A stretch of DNA of 64,000 nucleotides, from NCBI GenBank assembly GCA_022566535.1, contig JADFIR010000013.1:17890-81889 (forward strand), given 5' to 3'. Positions within the stretch are counted from its first letter, which is position 1, and every line of letters begins with the position of its first letter. Positions 53,708 to 62,673 of this stretch are shown here, one piece after another. Under the pieces are notes generated by a model. The model did no database searches. It was not told the origin of the DNA and worked only from the letters and a program-made list of their open reading frames with translations. Position numbers and translations under genes: made by a program. Source of the stretch: Planctomycetota bacterium (GTDB lineage Bacteria; Planctomycetota; Phycisphaerae; Phycisphaerales; SM1A02).

Positions 53708-54697
53708 TTAGGGGCAGCTGTTGCAATAGCGTTGCAACCACTGCGGACACAGCCAGTCTCGATTGGGCAGGAAGGTGTAGAACGGTGTGGTGTTCTGCTC
53801 GATGTGCTCGACCAGCCCTTGCCCAACGTCCAGACAAGGAAACGGTCCAATCGAACTCTTAGGCACGCGAATGCCGATGCCAACGTGGCCGTCAAGGAAG
53901 GCCAGGTTCACCTGGACCTTCTTGAAATGCCAGCGCTGCAAGCGGTCGCCGGGCTGGCCGCCCGTCCACGGCTCTACCTGGTAGTTGTAGATCGGCAGGT
54001 CGCCGATCATCCATGTCTTGGTCGGCTGTTCGACGCGGGGCATCCTTCCCCCGGGTCTCTGATCGTCCGGGTCACCCGGGTCGGGATCGCAGGGAGGAGT
54101 TCGATCCGGGATCAAGGTCCAGCAGTCCTCGCCGTCCAGGGCGTGGTCGTTGAGCGTGTAGCTAGTCCCGATGTAGTCATACATGCTCAAGACGTGGTCA
54201 GGGTAAAACGGCGGCTGAGCCGGCAGCCCTCGATCCAGCGGGCAAAGAAAGGCAGGAACGTGCTCGTCGAGGAATCTCGTGTCGTCGGGAGTGCCGATGT
54301 CGGGATCGCTGCCGGCGGCATCGGCGCTGAATTTGCTGGTCGCAAGGTACGGGTTGAGTGGTCTGCGGTCGGCGCCGATCTCGTTAATGCCGTAGAAATC
54401 CAGCTCGCCGCGCTTGCCGCCAAAGAGCGCGCCGATGATTTCGTCCTCGCCGGAGAAGGGGTTCAAGGCGGCAATCTGTGGCAAGTGATCCTTCCACGCG
54501 GCGCGATAGGCCAGTGTGGCCGCGCCAAGCTGCCGCAGGTTGCTGGCACAAGTAGTCTCGCCGGAATGCTCGCGCACCCGGCTAAGAGTCGGCAGCAGCA
54601 GGCCCATCAACACGGCAAGGACCGCGATGACAACCAACAGCTCGACCATCGTCATACCGCGAACCGCCCTGTGTTCTGCTCGCGCGTGCATTTTCAT
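53708..54697 (-). CDS. prepilin-like protein (planctomycete type)
   Basis: 329 residues. The leader MKMHARAEHRAVRG ends in Gly before MTMVELLVVIAVLAVLMG, with Glu at +5 of the mature form, the type IV prepilin signal. The body (LLPTLSRVREHSGETTCASN, LRQLGAATLAYR, PAFLCPLDRG, NLAFLDGHVGI) resembles the DUF1559-like pseudopilins common in planctomycetes, which end with a LDGHV/DGS-type segment. It should be processed by the prepilin peptidase at 33677-34996. Nine cysteines and a Pro/Asp-rich loop are within the C-terminal half. No pilus assembly genes are next to it. Confidence 0.9.
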   Translation of the reverse strand: MKMHARAEHRAVRGMTMVELLVVIAVLAVLMGLLLPTLSRVREHSGETTCASNLRQLGAATLAYRAAWKDHLPQIAALNPFSGEDEIIGALFGGKRGELDFYGINEIGADRRPLNPYLATSKFSADAAGSDPDIGTPDDTRFLDEHVPAFLCPLDRGLPAQPPFYPDHVLSMYDYIGTSYTLNDHALDGEDCWTLIPDRTPPCDPDPGDPDDQRPGGRMPRVEQPTKTWMIGDLPIYNYQVEPWTGGQPGDRLQRWHFKKVQVNLAFLDGHVGIGIRVPKSSIGPFPCLDVGQGLVEHIEQNTTPFYTFLPNRDWLCPQWLQRYCNSCP

Positions 54698-54748
54698 AGC
54701 ATACGCCGCTTCGAGGCTCGATGATGCACTTGGTCGCCGGGCTCCTCC

Positions 54749-54994
54749 CTACCAGCCAACCAGCACCCAAGAGAGCAACGCCCCCAGCATCACCAGCACC
54801 ACCAGGATCATCCATCGGCGGCGAAACCACCGCTCGATCGGCGGCTGAGTCGAGGTGTCTCCGCCCAGATAGGTGCCGCATGAGGGGCAAACCTCGGCTT
54901 GGTCCCACACCTCAGAGCTACACTCGGGACAATAGGCCGTGGTGCCACTGAACCGCCTGAGGTCCTCCGGGCTGGGGCCTTGCTCTTCGAGCAT
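54749..54994 (-). CDS. small zinc-ribbon membrane protein
   Basis: 81 residues. CPECSSEVWDQAEVCPSCG is a compact four-cysteine zinc ribbon (about 22-40). A C-terminal membrane helix, WMILVVLVMLGALLSWVLVGW (about 60-80), anchors it with RRR just before, so the ribbon is cytoplasmic. Such CPxC-CPxCG membrane proteins are common in planctomycetes and have no assigned function. The gene starts 51 bases upstream of the prepilin on the same strand. Confidence 0.75.
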   Translation of the reverse strand: MLEEQGPSPEDLRRFSGTTAYCPECSSEVWDQAEVCPSCGTYLGGDTSTQPPIERWFRRRWMILVVLVMLGALLSWVLVGW

Positions 54995-55451
54995 AACATC
55001 AGGGTATGCGGGGAGACCTTCGCCTGAAGAGGGTACTGGCGGCAGGACTGCTCAAGGGGCGGGAAGCCCGGATTCTGACCAATCTGCCCCGCCGCCCATC
55101 GGGCCGGACAGGCTCGCCGAGGCCTTTCGGCCGTTTTCCAGCTCGATCCGGGGGTGTCAGGAGTGTATCGACTGGCTCGGCAAAGCTCATGTCCTGGCAA
55201 TTCACGCCATTTGGGCAGAATCGAGAAGATGGTCGCGGAGAGGGCGCCGGCACTGGGCGGCCAACAGCTCGATCGGTTGTGCTTTGACGCTGGAGTTCCG
55301 AGAATTCCCGGGTCCAGGCTTGGAATCCACCTCGATTGGTGTATGATAGCTGCGGCACGCCCACGGAGAGGGTCAATGGCGCGCATGTCCCATCGCAACC
55401 GCGCCATCAGTTCACTTCCCCAAAGAACGAGAAGATAAGGAGAGTTGATCG
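54995..55451. other. spacer without recognised gene
   Basis: About 455 bases between divergent genes. Short frames exist on both strands, but none has recognisable content or a good start signal. It should hold the promoters of the zinc-ribbon gene and the large secreted protein; the latter has AGGAG 11 bases before its ATG. Confidence 0.5.
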
Positions 55452-58400
55452 ATGAACCGACTACGTAGTAATTCTCGAGGCGGTCCTGCATACGTCGCGC
55501 TCGCGTCGCTGGGAGTCATGTTCTTTGCACTGGCGGTTAATGCCTACGCCGGCAAGGATCGGCCCGCGAGCGATACCAGCAGTCCGGTGCTCAAGCCTGC
55601 CAGCGCCATCCAGGTGCTTTCCACAGCGAATATGCCCTTGGACAACAGAGCGGCAGTGACGCCTGCATCACGAGCAGCGGTTGCAGCTGCAAATGGCAGC
55701 GGTGGCGGTATCGCAGGATGCCCCGCCGGCGGTTGCGTCGGCGGCGACTGCACGCTGACCCAGAGTTTGGACTCGGGGACCATCGAGGACCCCAACACGG
55801 TCGCCTGTGGTATTGCAGGCGTGGGCACGACTCCGAACGGTTGGGCCCGCTGCTACAACCTGGTCAATGAGGGCGTGCCCGTGGGCCAGAACTTGACCAT
55901 CAACAGCGTCACCTTCGGCGTGCAGCAGGCAACGATCGACGGAATCAATATCAATGTCATTTTGTACCTGGACAGCGATGGTTGCCCGCCTGGTCAACCC
56001 GGTGATGACGCCGCGGTGTTAGCCAGTCAGTCGCTCGTGGTGAACATGGCGGACGTGGGCTCCATGATCACGGTCGAGTTCCCGCAAGGCCCGGTGGTTG
56101 CCGCTGGGACCGACCTGATCGTCGAGATTGAACAGGTCGATGACGGTACCGTGCCCCCCGAATTTTCCTTTCGTCCGGCAGGCAACGCCAACGGCCAGTG
56201 TGGGCCAAGTTATCTCCGTGCCGCGTCTTGTGATTTACCCGGCTGGGAAGACCTTGCGAACGTTGGGATGGGGTTCCCCGATGCGCATTTGATCCAGGTG
56301 ATCAGCGCCACGGTGGGCGGTACCCCCTCGGGCGCCTGCTGCCTTGGCGACGAAAGTTGTGAATTCCTGACTCAAGCGGCCTGTGACGCCGCGGGCGGCA
56401 CCTACCAGGGCGATGGGACGGGCTGTGCGGGTGGGATTTGCGACATTATTCCTGAAGCCTGTGGACCGGGCGCGGGCTCTTGCCAAGAGCCCCATCAATT
56501 GCCCGGGTGTGACGACGAGGACTGTTGTGCTGCCGTCTGCGACTTCAATCAGGCATGCTGCACAGTGCAGTGGGACGCCCTGTGTGTTCAGATTGCGTCG
56601 AAGCTGGAGGAATGCGCCGCCGGACCTCCAACCCCCTGCCCAGATCTGGCCTACGACAACGGCTCCTACAACCTGACCAACGGCGGCAGGCCGACGGCCG
56701 GCTGGACCGATGCGGGCGTGATCGACGACTTCGAGACGACGGTCCCTATCAGCTTCAGTTGTGTCCAAGTCGGGATGCTCGACGACACGGGGATGACCGA
56801 CCTGCAAACGATGCGGATCCAGATCTTCGACCTCAACGACATTGACGGAGCGGGCGGCGGCGACGGCACCCTCCCTGGTGCCGGCAGCTACGCTGCGGCC
56901 GTGCCCGTCTGCGACAATACCTATTCGGTGGCCGCCGGCACGTTGACGATGTTCGACACCGGCGACGACGCCTTCGGATTTGACGCCCTCCTGTTCGACG
57001 CCACCGGCCCCAAGTGTGATCTGCCTGCCGGCGACTACGGGTTCCACCTGACTTTCCCGGGTACCGGCGCGGTCGACTTCTGGATGACGGCCGACTCGGC
57101 CGGCGTCAGCCCTGCTTGCGCGCAGGTGTGGGGCACCGCCGTGGATTTGCCGGCCGACTTCGGTTGCGCCGCCAGCCCTGAGTTTCTGACCATGCACTTC
57201 AAGCTATCCCAGACAGGGGTCGTCGTCTGTGGCGACGGCGTTTGCGACGCCCCGTTTGAGGACTGCCAGGGCTGCCCGGAGGATTGCGGGCCCTGTCCCC
57301 CCGGCGCCTGCTGCAACTCCGATGGCATGGGCGGCTGCACCGTGGAAACCGCTGAGGCCTGCGCCGCGTTGGGTGGTAACTTCCTCGGCAGCGGCACCAG
57401 TTGCAACGATTGCCCCTTGAAAGTATGTGGACCGGGCGCCGGCTCATGTCAAGTGCCCCATCAATCGCCCGGGTGTGACGACGCGGACTGTTGCGAGGCA
57501 GTGTGCCAGATCAACCCGGCATGCTGCACAAAGCAGTGGACCGCCCTGTGCGTTCAGATCGCTGAGAAACTTCCCGATTGCCAGGTGTCCGGCGACCCGG
57601 TCTTCATCGCGACCGGGCCGAGTTCAAGCGTTGATGGATATCTCGACGTTCTCCCGGACGTTTACGGCTCATACGCAGTCGCGTTCGGTGGCGGTCCCAA
57701 CTGGGATGACCATTACAATCCGGTCGGCCCGGCCGGTTCGCAAGAAGCCGCCTTTACCAGCGGGTTGTACCTGTTCGTGGGGGACACGCAGCGGGAGTTG
57801 CTCAGCGCCCACAGTGGCTGGCAGGGCACCTTCCCCGGCGATGGTTCCCTGGACACCATCGTCACCGCCGCCAACTCGCCCAGCGATACGAATGGGGACG
57901 GCGTCAATGACACCTTGACCAGCGGGTTCAATGTCTCCGGTGGCGATACCGACCTATCGTTCGACGTCACGCAGCATGTCGAGCGGATCGTTCCTCTGAG
58001 CGGCAACACGGTCGCCATCCTTACTCAGGACTACACGATTACGAACAATAGCACCTTGCCCATCGTCTTCGAGCTGGTCAGCACCTTCGACGGCGACCTG
58101 CTTTGGGTCGGCGACTTCGAGGACGACACCGTCGGCACCGGCACCAACGGTTCGCCGGGGGTGGACCGGTACGTCTATGAGGGTGAGGTCGGCCAGCCGA
58201 CCCAAACCATCACCATCAGCAGCCCGACGGGCGCTGCGTACACCGGCAGCAAGCTCGGGTTCGTCCCCGATCCCGGTGACCCCAACTGCCCCGCATATGG
58301 GTTCGGAACTGACGTGCAGGTCTGGGAGGCCTACGGCATCCCGGACTGCTGGCGGAACCACATTGCCATTATCGGGTACGACACCGATGGCGAAAGCGGT

Positions 58401-58709
58401 GGGTCTCCGCCGGACTGCGGTGTCCGCTGCGACGCCCTGGCCCTGTTGGAGATTCCCGTTTCGCTCGCGGCGGGGGCCACGACCACCGTCGCCGTCACTC
58501 ACACCTATGGCGCCAACGCACCCGTTGGTGGGGGTTTGCCCTGCCCCTGGGACCTCAACGGCTCAGGCGACGTGGGCATCCTCGACCTGCTCGCGCTGCT
58601 GGCGGCGTGGGGGCCCAACCCCGGGGACCCGGCCGACTTCGACGGCAACGGAACCGTCGACATCTTCGACCTGCTCACGCTCATAGCCAACTGGGGAGCC
58701 TGCCCGTAA
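55452..58709 (+). CDS. large secreted Cys-rich protein with dockerin-like C-terminus
   Basis: 1085 residues; AGGAG stands upstream of the ATG. Signal peptide ending AVNAYA (about 33). A first beta-sandwich (about 90-285) is followed by a Cys module (ACCLGDESCEFLTQAACDAA) and a second one (CGPGAGSCQEPHQLPGCDDE, DCCAAVCDFN, CCTVQWDALCVQIA). A middle beta domain follows. Both Cys modules then recur (CCNSDGMGGCTVETAEACAA; CGPGAGSCQVPHQSPGCDDA) around 615-715, and a further beta domain precedes the end. The last 55 residues are a dockerin-like pair, DLNGSGDVGILDLLALLAAW and DFDGNGTVDIFDLLTLIANW, ending WGACP. This ending is typical of exported planctomycete proteins, perhaps a surface anchor. A strong terminator follows. 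Confidence 0.9.
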   Translation: MNRLRSNSRGGPAYVALASLGVMFFALAVNAYAGKDRPASDTSSPVLKPASAIQVLSTANMPLDNRAAVTPASRAAVAAANGSGGGIAGCPAGGCVGGDCTLTQSLDSGTIEDPNTVACGIAGVGTTPNGWARCYNLVNEGVPVGQNLTINSVTFGVQQATIDGININVILYLDSDGCPPGQPGDDAAVLASQSLVVNMADVGSMITVEFPQGPVVAAGTDLIVEIEQVDDGTVPPEFSFRPAGNANGQCGPSYLRAASCDLPGWEDLANVGMGFPDAHLIQVISATVGGTPSGACCLGDESCEFLTQAACDAAGGTYQGDGTGCAGGICDIIPEACGPGAGSCQEPHQLPGCDDEDCCAAVCDFNQACCTVQWDALCVQIASKLEECAAGPPTPCPDLAYDNGSYNLTNGGRPTAGWTDAGVIDDFETTVPISFSCVQVGMLDDTGMTDLQTMRIQIFDLNDIDGAGGGDGTLPGAGSYAAAVPVCDNTYSVAAGTLTMFDTGDDAFGFDALLFDATGPKCDLPAGDYGFHLTFPGTGAVDFWMTADSAGVSPACAQVWGTAVDLPADFGCAASPEFLTMHFKLSQTGVVVCGDGVCDAPFEDCQGCPEDCGPCPPGACCNSDGMGGCTVETAEACAALGGNFLGSGTSCNDCPLKVCGPGAGSCQVPHQSPGCDDADCCEAVCQINPACCTKQWTALCVQIAEKLPDCQVSGDPVFIATGPSSSVDGYLDVLPDVYGSYAVAFGGGPNWDDHYNPVGPAGSQEAAFTSGLYLFVGDTQRELLSAHSGWQGTFPGDGSLDTIVTAANSPSDTNGDGVNDTLTSGFNVSGGDTDLSFDVTQHVERIVPLSGNTVAILTQDYTITNNSTLPIVFELVSTFDGDLLWVGDFEDDTVGTGTNGSPGVDRYVYEGEVGQPTQTITISSPTGAAYTGSKLGFVPDPGDPNCPAYGFGTDVQVWEAYGIPDCWRNHIAIIGYDTDGESGGSPPDCGVRCDALALLEIPVSLAAGATTTVAVTHTYGANAPVGGGLPCPWDLNGSGDVGILDLLALLAAWGPNPGDPADFDGNGTVDIFDLLTLIANWGACP

Positions 58710-58740
58710 CCACCGCGCTCCAGTCCGCCTCAACCCATTT

Positions 58741-58775
58741 CCCCCGGCTCCCTCCAAGCCGGGGGTTTCTTTTTC
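58741..58775 (+). terminator. Rho-independent terminator of the large secreted protein
   Basis: CCCCCGGC-TCCCTCCAA-GCCGGGGG stem-loop, immediately followed by TTTCTTTTT. It lies 32 bases past the stop at 58709. Confidence 0.9.
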
Positions 58776-58993
58776 CCCCGCTGTCCTTGGTCCGAAGATC
58801 GTGCCATCGGCGAGCATCAATCGCTGCCACTTTGTAGAGCCGCGATCAGCGGTCGCGGTCCTGGGCGAATCGGCAGCGCAGGTGTTGAGCCTGTCAGGTG
58901 AACGCGTTGCCAGGCGTGTCAGGACAAGACCTGATCTTCAGCGGTGCGGACCGACTTTGCTTGCGGGGAGGCCGTCCGCGCCCGTCGCGCGAG

Positions 58994-60799
58994 TTACGAT
59001 TGGTCGGCGGTCGCTTGCACCGTATCGGCTCCGTAGACGCGCTCGCCGGGGGGCCATTTGGTGATCGTCACATCGAGATAGTCGATGCGCGGCGGCGCAT
59101 CCTCAGACCGATAGGCCAGGGAATGTTTGAGGAAGGTCGCATCGTTTCGCTTGGGGTGATCGGTGCGCTGATGCGAACCCCGGGATTCCGTGCGGGCCAG
59201 GGCCGAGTGAGCGACCGTCTCGGCAACGTCGAGCATGAACTGAAGCTCCAGGACCGCGGTCAGCTCGGTGTTGAAGCAGTTGCTGCGGTCATCAAGCTGG
59301 ATGTCGTGACAACGCTCGCCCAGGTCGGCCAGCATGGTGCAGGTCTGCTTCAGCGAGCTTTGATCGCGGTAGATGCCCGCCCCTGATTCCATCGCGTAGT
59401 ACATGTCTTCCCGGATCGCCGCGATGCGCTCGTCGCCGCCTTCTTTGCGCAAGTAATCGCGAGCAATGCGGTCCTGCTCGTCCTTGGCCTGGGCTTGGAG
59501 CACGGTGGTTCCCGCAGCGGACCCTACCCCCGGAAGTTCGCGCGCGAGCTGTGCGGCTGCATGCCCGGCACGAGCCCCGAAGACCAGGATCTCCGTAAGC
59601 GAGTTGGAGCCGAGGCGGTTGGCGCCGTTGACGCTGACACAGGCGCACTCGCCCGCCGCGTAGAGCCCGGCCAATGGCGTGGCGCCATCGATGTCGGTAT
59701 GAATCCCGCCCATCATGTAGTGCACCACCGGCCGAACCGGAATCGGCTCTTTCACCGGATCGATCCCGGCATAATTCGTTGCCAGCTCGCGCACAAAAGG
59801 CAGCTTGCGGTTGATCGTCGTCTTGCCGAGGTGGCGAATGTCCAGGTGCACGACGTCGCCGAAGGGGCTGGCGATGGTGTTGCCCTTCTTCTGCTCGTGG
59901 ACGAACGCCTGGGAGAGCTTGTCGCGCGGCCCTAGCTCCATGGTGCGCTTCTGGGGGTGGCGCGGGTCGGTGATGTCCAGCGGCTCACCGAGGTTGTAGT
60001 CTTTGAGGTACCGCTCGCCGTGCTTGTTGAGCATGATGCCGCCTTCGCCACGGGCGGCTTCGGTGATGAGGATGCCCGTGCCCGGTAGCCCCGTCGGGTG
60101 GTACTGGACGAACTCCATGTCCTTCAGCGGCACACCGGCTCGATACGCCAGGGCCATGCCATCGCCGGTCTTGATCGCGCCGTTGGTGGTAAACGGAAAG
60201 ATTCGCCCGGCCCCGCCGGTGCAGAGGATCACCGCCTTGGCGGCAATGAGCCGAACCAGCCCGGTCCGCAGCTCGATCGCCACCACCCCCCGGCACCGGC
60301 CGTCGTCCACGACCAGACGGGTCACGAACCACTCGTCGTAGCGCACAATCCGCTCGTACTTCAATGACGTCTGAAACAGCGTGTGCAGCAGATGGAAGCC
60401 GGTCTTGTCAGCGGCGAACCAGGTGCGCTCGATCTTCATCCCGCCGAACGGTCGCACGGCAACGTGCCCATCCGGCTCGCGGCTCCACGGGCACCCCCAG
60501 TGCTCGAGCTGGATCAGCTCGCCCCGTGCTTCCTGCACCAGCGCTTCCACGGCATCCTGGTCAGCCAGCCAGTCCGAGCCGCTGATGGTGTCGTAGGCGT
60601 GCTCGTCGAGGCTGTCATTGTCTTTGATGACCGCTGCGGCCCCGCCCTCCGCGGCCACGGTGTGACTGCGCATCGGGTAGACCTTCGACACCACGGCCAC
60701 GGACAGGCCGGGATCGAGTTCGGCCACGGCGATCGCCGCCCGCAGCCCAGCCCCTCCGCCTCCAACGATCACGATGTCGTGCTGTAGGGCCTCTGACAT
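58994..60799 (-). CDS. frdA: fumarate reductase/succinate dehydrogenase flavoprotein subunit
   Basis: 601 residues. FAD site GGGGAG at 13-18; His46 in [11 protein letters not shown] is the covalent FAD attachment site. Most segments agree closely with E. coli Frd[85 protein letters not shown] [20 protein letters not shown] and [12 protein letters not shown], including the active-site His/Arg regions. The enzyme needs the iron-sulphur and membrane subunits, none of which is next to it: downstream on the minus strand is 58710-58993 and upstream the unrelated DUF2459 gene. Fumarate reductase fits better than succinate dehydrogenase, but direction cannot be decided from one subunit. Confidence 0.93.
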   Translation of the reverse strand: MSEALQHDIVIVGGGGAGLRAAIAVAELDPGLSVAVVSKVYPMRSHTVAAEGGAAAVIKDNDSLDEHAYDTISGSDWLADQDAVEALVQEARGELIQLEHWGCPWSREPDGHVAVRPFGGMKIERTWFAADKTGFHLLHTLFQTSLKYERIVRYDEWFVTRLVVDDGRCRGVVAIELRTGLVRLIAAKAVILCTGGAGRIFPFTTNGAIKTGDGMALAYRAGVPLKDMEFVQYHPTGLPGTGILITEAARGEGGIMLNKHGERYLKDYNLGEPLDITDPRHPQKRTMELGPRDKLSQAFVHEQKKGNTIASPFGDVVHLDIRHLGKTTINRKLPFVRELATNYAGIDPVKEPIPVRPVVHYMMGGIHTDIDGATPLAGLYAAGECACVSVNGANRLGSNSLTEILVFGARAGHAAAQLARELPGVGSAAGTTVLQAQAKDEQDRIARDYLRKEGGDERIAAIREDMYYAMESGAGIYRDQSSLKQTCTMLADLGERCHDIQLDDRSNCFNTELTAVLELQFMLDVAETVAHSALARTESRGSHQRTDHPKRNDATFLKHSLAYRSEDAPPRIDYLDVTITKWPPGERVYGADTVQATADQS

Positions 60800-60923
60800 T
60801 CACCTCACCGACAAACCACGGTTTAGAGCGGCGTACCCCCCAAAAACAAGCGACATACCCTAGCGGAAGCGGCGATAAAATGCCACGGCCAATGTCCGCA
60901 GAATGCGCGGAACCGGCGCCAAG

Positions 60924-61580
60924 CTAAGGCTGGACGGTCTCGGCTCGTTCACGCACAACGAAATCGGCGGCCATTGCCGGTCCTCGAACTTCGCAGCCGA
61001 GATCACGCAACCAATCGGCAAGCATGTGATTGCAGTTTTCAAAGAGATGGAACGCCGTCTCACCATGCACGAAGCTGAGGTCATAAAGTGGCTGATAGTG
61101 CAAGGTCTCGCTGCGCTGCTCCAATTGTGAATGAAGCTCTGCGGACAGTTCGCTTGCCCTCTTTGCGCTGACGGTGACTTCGAGAACGTGTTCGCACGCG
61201 ACGACGCCCAGGATAGTCTCGGGGTTGGATTCAACATGCAGTGTTCGTTGTCCTAGCGCACCACGTGTTGGCCAGAACAGTGTTGGGAAAACGTCGTACC
61301 ATTCGGATCTGTCCAAGGCAAACCAGTTCCAGTCGCCGTAAGCGTACTCGATGAAGGCTTGCGTACCAGTGTCGGGAAGCAGGAGGCTCGAATGCCTTCC
61401 GTAATCAAGGACAAAGATTGACACCGGATCGGTGGGATCGGTCGGTGGGATGATCGAGGTGGTGCAGCCGGCAAGAGAGGCGGCCGCTACGATCACCGCT
61501 GACGGTGGGAGCGCCACCACGCACAGTACGACGATGATCCACTTCTTGCGGCGCAGCGGCAACGGCATTACACGAATCAT
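60924..61580 (-). CDS. DUF2459 family lipoprotein-like protein
   Basis: 218 residues from the ATG at 61580. A positively charged start (PLPLRRKKW) and a hydrophobic stretch (IIVVLCVVALPPSAVIVAAA) end in SLAGCTTS, a probable lipobox. The rest, VSIFVLDYGRHSSLLLP, IEYAYGDWNWFAL, then DLSFVHGETAFHLFENCNHM and LADWLRDLGCEV, matches DUF2459 (including the NCNH-W-LRxLGC segment). The family is of unknown function, sometimes near urease genes; no urease is here. It starts 198 bases from the divergent AbiU2-like gene. Confidence 0.83.
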   Translation of the reverse strand: MIRVMPLPLRRKKWIIVVLCVVALPPSAVIVAAASLAGCTTSIIPPTDPTDPVSIFVLDYGRHSSLLLPDTGTQAFIEYAYGDWNWFALDRSEWYDVFPTLFWPTRGALGQRTLHVESNPETILGVVACEHVLEVTVSAKRASELSAELHSQLEQRSETLHYQPLYDLSFVHGETAFHLFENCNHMLADWLRDLGCEVRGPAMAADFVVRERAETVQP

Positions 61581-61710
61581 ACCGCAAACTCGCAGCCTAT
61601 CCGGGTGAGTTCGTGGGCAATGTACCAACCGCGGTCGAGGCGACAAGTGCAACTGCGATGCGCGCCACGGCAGGGGCGAAAGCCGCACACGCGCGCTGTG
61701 GTGTTCCAGG

Positions 61711-61734
61711 GAATTGCTACTAGAATTGCTACTA
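61711..61734 (+). repeat. perfect tandem 12-mer (gaattgctacta x2)
   Basis: Two exact copies, 61711-61722 and 61723-61734, directly before an in-frame ATG (61734) of the AbiU2-like gene's upstream frame, in a spacer that otherwise also has atttccggaatttcc. Confidence 0.8.
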
Positions 61735-61778
61735 TGTCCCCGGGATTTCCGGAATTTCCAGGCAGGATTGCATCAGCG

Positions 61779-62471
61779 ATGACGACGTCGGCTCACAAGG
61801 TGATGCGCCAGAAGTGGCGACGTTGGCTCAAGCGCATCGAACGAGACGTTTTCGACCTTCTCATCGCTCGGCATATCTACGAAGGAATCGGCGCGATCGT
61901 CTTGGACAATCGGGACATTCAGCGTCCCGGAGACGTGCATTCGTGGATGTCTCGCAACTACGGTACGGCGACCGCCATTGGGATTCGCCGCCAAGCTGAT
62001 TTGCGGTCCGATGTGACTTCCCTGGCCCGACTGTTGAAAGACATCGCAGACAACGCGGACGCCGTAACCCGAGAGAGTCATGTCAGCCACTATCCGGCCC
62101 GTCTTCGCGACGCTGGTGATGCTTGGTTTGACAATTTCGCTGGCCCGGCACGGCAGGCACTCCCCTCCAAGACTCCTTTACGCCACCTGCGTGAACTGAG
62201 AGATGCAGCGGGACGAGTTCGTCAACTCGTCAACAAGCGAATCGCGCATCTAGACCAGAAGAACGTGCGGCGCAAGCCGGTTACGTTCCAAGATATCCAC
62301 GATGTGATCGGCCTGCTTGATCGCACGGTCGTCGAGTACAAATTGCTTCTCAACGCAGTCTCTCCGCAGCCATCCCTTCTACCGACGTGGAATTACGACT
62401 GGTGGGAAGTGTTCTACGACCCGTGGATCAGGTCGCCGCCACCGGACTGGCGGAGGCGCTCACTGGGATGA
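61779..62471 (+). CDS. AbiU2-like HEPN domain protein
   Basis: 230 residues from ATG 61779 (MTTSAHKVMRQ); ATG 61734 is an alternative. Helical throughout: WLKRIERDVFDLLIARHIYE, ATAIGIRRQADLRSDVTSLA (with the R/x/S pattern of AbiU2 proteins), LRELRDAAGRVRQLVNKRIA followed by HLDQKN. The VNKRIAHLD segment is the HEPN R-x-x-x-H-type motif of AbiU2/AbiV-like proteins, placed just before a final helix pair. AbiU2 belongs to phage abortive infection systems; whether this one is toxic or only a binding domain is not shown. It ends 83 bases before tRNA-Lys, a common landing site for mobile DNA. Confidence 0.55.
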   Translation: MTTSAHKVMRQKWRRWLKRIERDVFDLLIARHIYEGIGAIVLDNRDIQRPGDVHSWMSRNYGTATAIGIRRQADLRSDVTSLARLLKDIADNADAVTRESHVSHYPARLRDAGDAWFDNFAGPARQALPSKTPLRHLRELRDAAGRVRQLVNKRIAHLDQKNVRRKPVTFQDIHDVIGLLDRTVVEYKLLLNAVSPQPSLLPTWNYDWWEVFYDPWIRSPPPDWRRRSLG

Positions 62472-62554
62472 TCTGTAGAGTCAGCCCCTGGCCTGATTCG
62501 GTTCCGAATGATCTGGGCCGCACTGTCGTAGCGACGAAGCTGGCCGAAGGTCAA

Positions 62555-62628
<74 letters not shown>

Positions 62629-62673
62629 CCAAATTTCTTGGTGTGTGCGAGTCTATCGGCCGGCCGGATTGGG

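Noticed and set aside
54999..55376. Minus-strand 125-residue frame upstream of the large secreted protein
   Set aside because: No start signal or domain; overlaps the zinc-ribbon gene start and competing plus-strand frames.
56235..57197. Minus-strand 320-residue frame
   Set aside because: Antisense to the large secreted protein with no domain features.
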